A program made the position numbers and the translations under genes. DNA of 6,342 nt from Rubrobacter sp. (GTDB lineage Bacteria > Actinomycetota > Rubrobacteria > Rubrobacterales > Rubrobacteraceae). The notes below the pieces were generated by a model. It had not been told where the DNA came from. It was given only the letters and a program-made list of their open reading frames with translations, and did no database searches. Shown piece by piece: positions 1 to 5,594 of this stretch (the stretch's first letter is position 1; every line of letters starts with the position of its first letter). The stretch covers positions 1-6,342 of the forward strand of contig JADDKG010000386.1 of assembly GCA_020253895.1 (NCBI GenBank), given 5' to 3'.

Positions 1-48
1 CCGATCTCCGGTTAACAGCCGGATGCTCTGCCATTGAGCTACAGGGGA
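1..48 (-). tRNA. tRNA-Asn (anticodon GTT), 3' part outside the window
   Basis: This gene decodes AAC/AAU codons. On the minus strand the acceptor 5' strand TCCCCTG (48-42) is followed by T8-A9, a D arm GCTC/GAGC with the loop AATGGCA, A26, and an anticodon arm TCCGG-CTGTTAA-CCGGA. Position 33 is T, the anticodon GTT sits at 16-14, and A37 follows. The conserved T8, A14, G18G19 and A21 are all present. The window ends in or just after the variable loop, so the T arm and the 3' acceptor strand cannot be checked. It lies 45 bases downstream of dnaG in the same direction and has its own promoter-like sequence. Identity is firm; only the 3' end is missing. Confidence 0.96.
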
Positions 49-68
49 AAGTTTTCGTGCGAACAGGG

Positions 69-97
69 ATTATACGGCCCGGAGGGGAGTGCTTCAA
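69..97 (-). promoter_or_regulatory. Probable sigma70-type promoter of the tRNA-Asn gene
   Basis: On the minus strand TTGAAG (97-92) matches four of six bases of the -35 consensus. A 17-base spacer separates it from TATAAT (74-69), a perfect -10 box. Transcription would start near position 62-60, giving a leader of about 12 bases before the tRNA 5' end at 48. The -35 box overlaps the dnaG stop codon (TGA, 96-94). The perfect hexamer and optimal spacing in a GC-rich background make chance unlikely, but this is a sequence call only. Confidence 0.78.
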
Positions 98-1848
98 GCC
101 TGCCGGGAGGCGATGGCGCGCCGGGTTTCTTCCAGGAGCCGAATCTCGGCGTGCAGGGCTTCCTTGCGGGATATGTCCTCCGTCTGGCGCTTCTGGCGCT
201 GGCGGCTCAGGATGCCGAGGCGGAGCCACATCTCCCGGGCGGTGGCCCAGGAGGGCTGGAGACGCTCGCCGGCTTCGGCGAGGGAGGCGAGGAGGTCCGC
301 GAAGGGCCGAACCTCCTCGTCGGACAGCAGGCGGTCCAGAGCTGCTCCGGCGCGGTCCTCCAGCAGCCCGAAGAGCCGGGCCTGGCGGTCCGTGGCGAAG
401 TCTTCTGGTTTGATACGCAGGGGAGAGCCGAGGCCGGCGACCGGAACACCCTCCCGCAGGAGGTCCGCCACCAGATCCGGACGCGCCAGCATGAGGGCGA
501 GGACGTCGCGCCCTGCCTCTTCGTGCGGGTCCAGAGCCTCTGCCACATACGCCGCACTCCGGGGTTCCCCCTTGCCACCCCTGGCCGGGGCAAGGACGTG
601 GGGTGAGACCCCGAGCGCCTCGGAAGCGAAGCGGAGGGCCTCGTGCCGGAAGACGGGGTCTTCGATCTTCCCGAGGAGCTCCCTGATCTCCTCCAGGGCC
701 CTGGCCCTCCCTGTGGTGCCGGCGGAGCGAGCCCTCTCCGCCTTCCGGCGCAGCACGTAGTTGAGCGCGGGCTCCGCCCCCGGAAGCAGCTCCAGAAACT
801 CCCCGCCCGTATGCTCGCGCAGCCAATCAGCCGGGTCCTCCGGGAGCCTGAGCACCTTCAGCCCCAGCTTCAGCTCCGCGGCAGCCGCCGCAGCCCGCTC
901 TACCGCCTTCTCCCCCGCGGCATCGGGGTCGAAGAGTATATAGATCTCATCGGCATACCCGCTGAGCAGCCGCAGATGGGAGGGTGTGATCGCCGTGCCC
1001 AGCGTTGCGGCCGCGTTCCTGACCCCCGCCTGATACAGCATGAGCACGTCCGTATACCCCTCTACCACCAGCGCCGCCCGCTCCCGGCGCATCGCCTCCA
1101 TCACCTGCGGGAAGCCGTACAGCAGGTTGCGCTTGTCGAAAACCTCCGTCTCAGGGGAGTTCAGGTACTTGGGACCTCCCTCCCCAAGCACCCGGGCCCC
1201 AAAACCCGCTATCCGCCCCCGCCGGTCGGAGATCGGAAAGGTGATCCTACCAGAGAACCTCTCCCTCACACCGCGAGATAAAAGCCCCGCAGCATCCAGA
1301 ATGCCCCGCCCTATCCCTAACCTCTCCGCCGCCCTCACAAAACCTCCGCCCGTCGGAGCAAACCCCACCCTGAATTCTTCTATAGTAGACGAAGTAAAAC
1401 CGCGGTCCTTCAGGTAGCGGCGAGCCTCCTCCACATCTTGAGATTTTGATCTCAATAAAGTCTTGTGGTAGTAGACGGCCGCTGCGGCGAGGGCCTTGTG
1501 GATCTCGCGGCGGCGGCCGGTTCGCTCGCGGGAGGAGCGCGTGCCTCCTTCGAAGCGCAGCTCTATGTTGTAGCGTTCGGCGAGGTGGGCTACGGCTTCG
1601 GCGAAGGGCAGCGACTTGAGGTCTTCGACGAGCTTTATCGCGTCCCCGCCGCGGGAGCAACCGAAGCAGTAGTAGAAGCCCTTGTCCGGGGAGACGCTGA
1701 AGGAGGGGGTTTTCTCCTGATGGTCCGGGTAGGGGCAGAGGCCGATGAAGCGGGTTCCCTGTCTCCTGAGCGCGGTAAACTCCGAGGCCACCTCCACGAT
1801 ATCCGCGGCCTCGCGGAGCTCCTCTATGCTCTGGCGGGAGATCCTCAT
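94..1848 (-). CDS. dnaG: DNA primase DnaG
   Basis: DnaG synthesises the RNA primers that start Okazaki fragments and leading strands, working with the replicative helicase DnaB. The 584-residue product has the full family layout. An N-terminal zinc-binding domain (about 1-100) carries C38, H43, C61 and C64 as ligands. The polymerase core follows (about 145-250, with ERFSGRITFP at 197-206 and KYLNSPET near 227). The TOPRIM catalytic fold has VVEGYTD (261-267, E263) and FDPDAAG (306-312, D307 and D309), then a third acidic segment at PEDPADW (336-342). The C-terminal helicase-binding region (about 380-584) is more divergent. The first finger ligands are spaced C-x4-H instead of the usual C-x2-H, and the TOPRIM acids read DPD where DGD is common. 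The ATG start at 1848 has GAGGAG six bases upstream. The gene follows dgt with a 10-base gap. Its middle part has visibly different codon preference from its ends. Confidence 0.97.
   Translation of the reverse strand: MRISRQSIEELREAADIVEVASEFTALRRQGTRFIGLCPYPDHQEKTPSFSVSPDKGFYYCFGCSRGGDAIKLVEDLKSLPFAEAVAHLAERYNIELRFEGGTRSSRERTGRRREIHKALAAAAVYYHKTLLRSKSQDVEEARRYLKDRGFTSSTIEEFRVGFAPTGGGFVRAAERLGIGRGILDAAGLLSRGVRERFSGRITFPISDRRGRIAGFGARVLGEGGPKYLNSPETEVFDKRNLLYGFPQVMEAMRRERAALVVEGYTDVLMLYQAGVRNAAATLGTAITPSHLRLLSGYADEIYILFDPDAAGEKAVERAAAAAAELKLGLKVLRLPEDPADWLREHTGGEFLELLPGAEPALNYVLRRKAERARSAGTTGRARALEEIRELLGKIEDPVFRHEALRFASEALGVSPHVLAPARGGKGEPRSAAYVAEALDPHEEAGRDVLALMLARPDLVADLLREGVPVAGLGSPLRIKPEDFATDRQARLFGLLEDRAGAALDRLLSDEEVRPFADLLASLAEAGERLQPSWATAREMWLRLGILSRQRQKRQTEDISRKEALHAEIRLLEETRRAIASRQA
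1438..1455. repeat. AT-rich inverted repeat (hairpin) inside dnaG
   Basis: A perfect 7-base inverted repeat has arms TTGAGAT (1438-1444) and ATCTCAA (1449-1455) around a 4-base loop. It lies in an AT-rich island within a very GC-rich gene. On the coding strand it covers dnaG codons of about residues 132-137, just past the zinc-finger domain. Neighbouring codons include TTA, TTG, AGA, TCA, AAA, TCT and CAA, which look rare for this genome. No convincing -10 box sits at the right distance from the TTGAGA sequence on either strand, so I list it as a structure of unknown role. Confidence 0.6.
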
Positions 1849-1853
1849 ACGGT

Positions 1854-1860
1854 GCTCCTC
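1854..1860 (-). promoter_or_regulatory. Ribosome binding site of dnaG, overlapping the dgt stop
   Basis: The coding strand reads GAGGAG followed by six bases (CACCGT) and the dnaG ATG at 1848. The GA of the dgt stop codon TGA (1861-1859) forms the first bases of this Shine-Dalgarno sequence, so ribosomes finishing dgt are placed directly at the dnaG initiation site. This supports translational coupling and the chosen dnaG start. Confidence 0.75.
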
Positions 1861-2815
1861 AGGTGAAGATGGTATCGGTTCTGGGGAGGAGGATCCTCCG
1901 GCATGCGGCGAGCGCGTAGCGGTCGGTCATACCGGCGACGAAGTCCACGGTCTCGGTGACAGGGTCGGGGTCGCTCCTGGCTCGCTCTGCGGGATGCTCC
2001 AGGTAGTACTCGAAGAGGGTGGAGATTACGCCGGCCGCCTTCTCGCTCTCCCGGGAGCGCGGGCTGCGGTAGACGTGGGCAAAGAGCCACGAGCGGAGCG
2101 AGAGCAGGGCCTCGTGTACCGGCTCGGAGAGGGAGATGTCCCCCCTCCTCTCCGACTCGGCGACCATGTCGCGCACGAGGGTGTCTATCCGGCGGCTCAT
2201 TCTCTCCCCGAGGACCGAGATGGGCCCTTCGGGCAGGTCATCGGCGGAGATGATACCCGCCCTGATAGCGTCGTCCACGTCGTGGTTGACGTAGGCTATC
2301 CGGTCGGCGAGCCGGACGATCCGTCCCTCCAGGGTGGAGGGGTTACCGGGGCCGGTGTGGTGCAGGATGCCGTCCCGGACCTCCATGGTAAGGTTGAGCC
2401 CCGCCCCATCCTTCTCCAGCCGGTCGACCACCCGCAGGGAGTGCTCGTTGTGGCGGAAGGTCCTCCCGTGGGACGCGAGCACCCGCGAGAGCGCTTCCTC
2501 CCCGACGTGGCCGAAAGGGGTGTGACCCAGATCGTGGCCCAGCGCTATTGCCTCGGTGAGATCCTCGTTCAGCCCCAGCGCCCGGGCGACGGTGCGGGAT
2601 ATCTGCATCATCTCCAGCGTGTGGGTGAGCCGGGTGCGGAAGTGGTCCCCGTCCGGGGCGATGAAGACCTGGGTCTTGTGCATCAGCCGCCGGAACGCCT
2701 TGGCATGTATTATCCGGTCTCTGTCCCGCTGGAACTCGTTGCGCAGGCCGTCGGGGGGCTCGGGCCGCAGGCGCCCCGAGCTGCGGGCGCAGGCCAGCTC
2801 CCGGAGAGGGCTCAC
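1859..2815 (-). CDS. dgt: Deoxyguanosinetriphosphate triphosphohydrolase-like HD-domain protein (Dgt)
   Basis: Members of this family hydrolyse dNTPs, classically dGTP, to the deoxynucleoside and triphosphate, and so adjust DNA precursor pools. The 318-residue product has the HD metal-binding set H65, H94-D95 and D171. The strongest landmarks are RLMHKTQVF (43-51), RLTHTLE (62-68), GHDLGHTPFGH (93-103), FRHNEHS (120-126) and RLADRIAY (168-175). The length suits the shorter bacterial dGTPase-like type rather than the roughly 500-residue E. coli enzyme. I place the start at GTG 2815, whose GTGA overlaps the recO stop. The frame is open much further upstream (to 3082), but that part is low-complexity Arg/Gly/Pro sequence lying antiparallel in frame to recO codons and looks like a shadow. 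No strong Shine-Dalgarno precedes the GTG, which fits coupling to recO. The exact dNTP preference cannot be read from sequence. Confidence 0.93.
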   Translation of the reverse strand: MSPLRELACARSSGRLRPEPPDGLRNEFQRDRDRIIHAKAFRRLMHKTQVFIAPDGDHFRTRLTHTLEMMQISRTVARALGLNEDLTEAIALGHDLGHTPFGHVGEEALSRVLASHGRTFRHNEHSLRVVDRLEKDGAGLNLTMEVRDGILHHTGPGNPSTLEGRIVRLADRIAYVNHDVDDAIRAGIISADDLPEGPISVLGERMSRRIDTLVRDMVAESERRGDISLSEPVHEALLSLRSWLFAHVYRSPRSRESEKAAGVISTLFEYYLEHPAERARSDPDPVTETVDFVAGMTDRYALAACRRILLPRTDTIFT

Positions 2816-3537
2816 GACCGCCCGGCCCCGGCAAGCGATGGTGCTCCGGGAGCGTGGGCCATCACGTAGGCCCGCACCACCCGGCGCAGCGGCTCCTCCA
2901 GGCCGCTCTCCAAAGGTGCCTCCCGGAGGGGGAGCGCGGCCAGCCTCCGCAGACGCCCGAGGGTTTCCGGTGGGACCGGGAAGGAATCCTCCGGGACGTC
3001 GCGGCATCCGCGGCACAGGAACCCGCCCGCGGCCGGCGCGAAGCGGGCAGCCTCCCCGGGCTCCTCCCCGCAGCCGACGCACCCGTCCAGCCGTGGGGCA
3101 TAGCCGGAGAGGACCGCGAGCTTGAGGCCGAAGGCGGCCTCCACCAGCCCGAAGCCCCGCTCGGCCGCCTCGAGGGCGTCCAGGGCGTGGTAGAGGAGGT
3201 TAAAGGTCATTCTGTCCGGCGTCCCGCCGGAGAGGGCCCGGAGGACCCCGGCCAGCCCGGCGGCGGCTTCCAGGCGGTCCAGGCGCTCGCGGACGCGGCG
3301 GAAGCTGCGCAGCGACTCCGCCTGGGTGACCGTGTCCAGGGTCCGCCCGTGGTAGGCCATGAAGTCCACGCAGGAGAAAGGTTCGAGGCGGGCCCCGAAA
3401 CGGGAGCGGGTCCTCCGGATACCCTTGGCTATACAGGAGACCAGTCCCGCATCCCGGGTGTAGATGTCCAGTATACGGTCGGCCTCCCCGTAGCGGATGG
3501 AGCGGAGTACTATCCCCCTACTCCTGTAGAGCGCCAC
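2812..3537 (-). CDS. recO: DNA repair protein RecO
   Basis: RecO helps load RecA on SSB-coated single-stranded DNA in the RecFOR pathway and anneals complementary strands. The 241-residue product is of normal family length. The N-terminal OB-fold carries the typical opening GIVLRSIRYGEADRIL (8-23) and a basic segment KGIRRTRSRFG (38-48). A helical middle is followed by a four-cysteine zinc site (C153, C156, C175, C178), which many RecO proteins have. The start at GTG 3537 is supported by AAGGAAG six bases upstream, inside the end of deoC, and it overlaps deoC by 20 bases. The 3' end shares GTGA with the dgt start. Position next to era is a common arrangement for recO in many bacteria. Confidence 0.95.
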   Translation of the reverse strand: MALYRSRGIVLRSIRYGEADRILDIYTRDAGLVSCIAKGIRRTRSRFGARLEPFSCVDFMAYHGRTLDTVTQAESLRSFRRVRERLDRLEAAAGLAGVLRALSGGTPDRMTFNLLYHALDALEAAERGFGLVEAAFGLKLAVLSGYAPRLDGCVGCGEEPGEAARFAPAAGGFLCRGCRDVPEDSFPVPPETLGRLRRLAALPLREAPLESGLEEPLRRVVRAYVMAHAPGAPSLAGAGRS

Positions 3538-4225
3538 TCTCCGCTTCCTTCATCACCGCCACGCTGCTGCTCATGCCCAGCCGGGAGGCTCCGGCGTTGA
3601 GCATGTCCAGGGCGTCCTGCAGGGTGCGGATGCCGCCCGAGGCCTTTACCGCCAGAGCGTCCGGAGCCTCCTGGCGCAGCAGGGCGACGTCCTCCGGGGT
3701 TGCCCCTGAGGGCGCAAAACCGGTGGAGGTTTTGATGAAGTCCGCCCCGCTGGCCGCTACTATCTGGGCCGCAAGCCGCTTCATCTTGTCCGAGAGGTAG
3801 GCGGTCTCGATGATCACCTTGACCACCACGTCGGTGAGGCCGTTGTTGATGGCGGCGACCCCGACCTCCTGCATGATCGCAAGGAGCTCGTCTGCCACGT
3901 AGTTGAAGTCCCCGGAGAGAAACTTGGAGATGTTCATCACCACGTCCAGCTCGGAGGCCCCGGAAGAGATGGCCTCCCGGACCGCGGCGGCCTTCACCGC
4001 CGTGACATCGGCCCCGAAGGGGAAGGAGACCACGGTGGCCACCTTAACGTCCACCCCCCGCAGCTCCTCGGCCGCCCGGCGGACATAGCAGGGGGGGACA
4101 CAGACCGCCGCGAAGTGGTAGTGGGCCGCTTCCTCGCACAGGCGCACGATGTCCTGCTCGGTCGCATCCGGGCGTAGAAGGGTGTGGTCTATGGTCTTGG
4201 CAAACTCCCGCACCCTCATGGCCAC
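3518..4225 (-). CDS. deoC: Deoxyribose-phosphate aldolase DeoC
   Basis: DeoC splits 2-deoxyribose-5-phosphate into glyceraldehyde-3-phosphate and acetaldehyde, the last step of deoxynucleoside catabolism. The 235-residue TIM-barrel protein has the opening IDHTLLRPDAT (12-22), SFPFG (67-71), ELDVVMNI (92-99, catalytic D94), and KVIIET (136-141). The Schiff-base lysine K165 is in ADFIKTSTGF (161-170), and the second catalytic lysine K194 is in VKASGGIRT (193-201). All expected active-site residues are present. GTG 4225 is preferred because AAGGGGG lies eight bases upstream; ATG 4219 (residue 3) would be 14 bases away. A 43-base gap separates it from era, the largest gap between protein genes here, and a perfect TATAAT sits at the era stop. 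It overlaps recO by 20 bases. Its placement between era and recO is not the usual arrangement I know. Confidence 0.96.
   Translation of the reverse strand: MAMRVREFAKTIDHTLLRPDATEQDIVRLCEEAAHYHFAAVCVPPCYVRRAAEELRGVDVKVATVVSFPFGADVTAVKAAAVREAISSGASELDVVMNISKFLSGDFNYVADELLAIMQEVGVAAINNGLTDVVVKVIIETAYLSDKMKRLAAQIVAASGADFIKTSTGFAPSGATPEDVALLRQEAPDALAVKASGGIRTLQDALDMLNAGASRLGMSSSVAVMKEAESGALQE
3538..3550 (-). promoter_or_regulatory. Ribosome binding site of recO within the deoC 3' end
   Basis: The coding strand has AAGGAAG (3550-3544) six bases before the GTG at 3537, entirely inside the last codons of deoC. This good match decides the recO start and implies that recO is translated from the deoC transcript by an overlapping initiation site. 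Confidence 0.7.
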
Positions 4226-4240
4226 AGCAGGGTCCCCCTT
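4226..4240 (-). promoter_or_regulatory. Ribosome binding site of deoC
   Basis: AAGGGGG (4240-4234 on the coding strand) lies eight bases before GTG 4225. This favours the GTG over the in-frame ATG two codons downstream. Confidence 0.65.
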
Positions 4241-4267
4241 TTCCGGCCCGCCCGCAACACGCCCGTA

Positions 4268-4273
4268 ATTATA
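4268..4273 (-). promoter_or_regulatory. Possible -10 box of an internal promoter ahead of deoC
   Basis: A perfect TATAAT is formed by the last era codon (TTA), the stop TAA and the next base. It lies 42 bases before the deoC start codon. No good -35 sequence appears 16-19 bases upstream (the region reads GGGGTT-like) and there is no extended -10 TG. Only the hexamer supports the call. A TTA leucine codon in so GC-rich a gene is notable and may reflect selection for the box. Confidence 0.45.
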
Positions 4274-5177
4274 ACCCCAGCCGCTCCAGGAACCCCCGGT
4301 TGCTGCGCCAGCCAGGGGTAACCTTCACCTTCAGGTCCAGATAGATCCTGGTGCCGAGGAGCCGCTCCACGTCCCGGCGGGCTTCGGTCCCGATCTGTTT
4401 TATGGTGCGGCCCCCTTTGCCGAGCACGATCATCCGCTGGGAGGGACGCTCGACGTGGATGATGGCGTAGATGACGGTGAGGTCCCCCTTGCGCTCGACC
4501 TCGTCGATCTCGACGGCCACGGCGTGGGGGACCTCCTCCCTGAGGACCTCGAGCGCCTTCTCCCGGATATACTCGGCCAGGATGAGGGTCTCCGGGTAGT
4601 CCGTGACCACGCCCTCGGGAAAGTACCGGGGGCCGGGCGGCAGAAGACGCACCACCGCCTCCATCAGAGGCTCAACGTTGGTCCCTGCGGTCGCGCTGAT
4701 GAGGAAAACATCCTCCCAGTCGGCAAGCTCTCTCACCTCGTCCACTATGGGCAGGGCGTCGTCCCGGCGGGGCAGGAGATCCACCTTGTTAACCGCGGCT
4801 ATGGCGGGCGTCTCCGAGCGCGCCACCAGTTCGGCGACGAACCGGTCGCCGCGGCCGATCCCTTCCCTCGCCTGGGAGGCGTCGAGCATGAAGAGGACGA
4901 CGTCGGACTCGGCGAGGCTCTCGAGCACCCGCTCCTGCATCCTCGCCCGCAGGGTGTCGCGCGGCTTCTGGGAGCCCGGGGTGTCCACGAAGACCGCCTG
5001 GTAGCCCGGCCCGTTCCGGACGCCCCGGATCGGGCTGCGGGTCGTCTGTGGGCGGGAGGAGATAATGGAGATCTTCTGTCCCACCAGCCGGTTGATCAGG
5101 GTGCTCTTGCCGACGTTGGGCCGGCCGACGACGGCGACGAACCCGCTGCGGAAGCCCTCTTCTTCCCTCGGCGTCAT
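4269..5177 (-). CDS. era: GTPase Era
   Basis: Era is an essential GTPase that binds the 3' end of 16S rRNA and assists 30S subunit maturation. The 302-residue product matches family length. The G domain shows G1 GRPNVGKST (18-26), the effector segment RPQTTR (42-47), G3 DTPG (65-68), G4 NKVD (130-133) and G5 SAT (161-163). The C-terminal KH domain has the RNA-binding turn LGKGGRTIKQIG (252-263) and the typical GWR...LERLGL ending. ATG 5177 overlaps the cdd stop as ATGA, and GGAGGA lies nine bases upstream within cdd. The final leucine codon is TTA followed by TAA, unusual for this GC-rich region. The cdd-era and era-recO neighbourhoods are both familiar among bacteria. Confidence 0.98.
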   Translation of the reverse strand: MTPREEEGFRSGFVAVVGRPNVGKSTLINRLVGQKISIISSRPQTTRSPIRGVRNGPGYQAVFVDTPGSQKPRDTLRARMQERVLESLAESDVVLFMLDASQAREGIGRGDRFVAELVARSETPAIAAVNKVDLLPRRDDALPIVDEVRELADWEDVFLISATAGTNVEPLMEAVVRLLPPGPRYFPEGVVTDYPETLILAEYIREKALEVLREEVPHAVAVEIDEVERKGDLTVIYAIIHVERPSQRMIVLGKGGRTIKQIGTEARRDVERLLGTRIYLDLKVKVTPGWRSNRGFLERLGL

Positions 5178-5581
5178 GACCGGAGGTCCTCCGGGCCGAA
5201 GGCGTTAGGCAGGATCTCCTCGAAGGAGTAGGCCCGCAACCTCCCCCTTTCCTCCACGACCACCGCCCTGCATCCGAACTCCTTCAGCACCTGCCTGCAG
5301 GCCCCGCACGGCAGGCAGGGGGCTACCTGCGGGCTGTGGACCGCGACGAACTCTATCCTGCGGTCGCCGCCCGCGAGCACCATCGCCCCCACCGCGTTGC
5401 GCTCGGCGCACATCGAGAGCCCGTAGGAGGCGTTCTCCACGTTGCACCCGGCGTACAGCGCTCCGCCGCCGGTCACCAGCGCGGCACCCACGTTGAACCC
5501 GCTGTACGGGGCGTATGCCCGCCCGGCGGCCTCGCGGGCCGCCCGCATCGCGCTCTCATGATCCGCCACCGTCTCGTACAA
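5174..5581 (-). CDS. cdd: Cytidine deaminase
   Basis: Cdd hydrolytically deaminates cytidine and deoxycytidine to uridine and deoxyuridine in pyrimidine salvage. It is a small zinc enzyme. With the TTG start the product has 135 residues, normal for the homotetrameric type. YAPYSGFNVGAAL (23-35) forms the substrate-binding region and NVENASYGL (47-55) the nucleoside contacts. The zinc site is CAE (C58, catalytic E60) with PCGAC (C92 and C95). The start is uncertain. TTG 5581 has GAGGGGAGGG directly upstream at useful spacing, giving an 11-base gap after the previous gene. GTG 5596 would overlap that gene's stop as GTGA (140 residues) but lacks a Shine-Dalgarno. ATG 5548 would give 124 residues. 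The frame is open to 5695, but that part reads through the preceding gene and is not expected to be coding. The stop overlaps era by 4 bases. Confidence 0.94.
   Translation of the reverse strand: MYETVADHESAMRAAREAAGRAYAPYSGFNVGAALVTGGGALYAGCNVENASYGLSMCAERNAVGAMVLAGGDRRIEFVAVHSPQVAPCLPCGACRQVLKEFGCRAVVVEERGRLRAYSFEEILPNAFGPEDLRS
5180..5194 (-). promoter_or_regulatory. era Shine-Dalgarno inside a perfect inverted repeat
   Basis: Fifteen bases at the end of cdd form an inverted repeat with 7-base arms around a single central base. Its left arm and centre contain the GGAGGA Shine-Dalgarno that is nine bases from the era ATG. If the RNA folds with a five-base loop, the SD would be partly in the loop and stem, which could limit free initiation at era and favour coupling to cdd translation. 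GC-rich codons could produce this by chance. Confidence 0.45.
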
Positions 5582-5594
5582 GTTCCCTCCCCTC
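5582..5594 (-). promoter_or_regulatory. Ribosome binding site of cdd
   Basis: The coding strand carries GAGGGGAGGG (5594-5585) immediately after the stop of the upstream fusion gene and just before TTG 5581. The GAGGGG part is seven bases from TTG, the GGAGG part four. It is the strongest initiation signal near the cdd 5' end and is the reason for choosing TTG. Confidence 0.6.

Noticed and set aside
49..93. Rho-independent terminator between dnaG and the tRNA
   Set aside because: No GC-rich hairpin followed by a T run is visible on the coding strand; the segment is better explained as the tRNA promoter and leader.
1438..1475. Promoter reading of the TTGAGA sequences at the dnaG AT-rich hairpin, on both strands
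   Set aside because: TTGAGA matches the -35 consensus well, but the bases at 16-18 spacing (GGAGGA on the minus strand, TCTTGT on the plus strand) do not resemble a -10 box.
2709..2714. GATAAT on the minus strand inside dgt as a -10 box
   Set aside because: It encodes conserved Ile-Ile of dgt, and no -35-like sequence lies 16-18 bases upstream.
1745..2869. A 374-codon open frame on the plus strand opposite dgt
   Set aside because: It lies antisense to a clearly recognised Dgt protein. Its translation is low-complexity Gly/Val/Pro/Arg with no family motifs, as expected for antisense frames in GC-rich codons.
2816..3082. N-terminal extension of the dgt frame by 89 codons
   Set aside because: It lies wholly within recO in another frame, encodes Arg/Gly/Pro-rich sequence without Dgt motifs, and a GTG overlapping the recO stop gives a normal-length protein.
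4455..5231. A 258-codon plus-strand frame opposite era and the cdd 3' end
   Set aside because: It is antisense to intact G1-G5 and KH motifs of Era, and its own translation has no recognisable domain.
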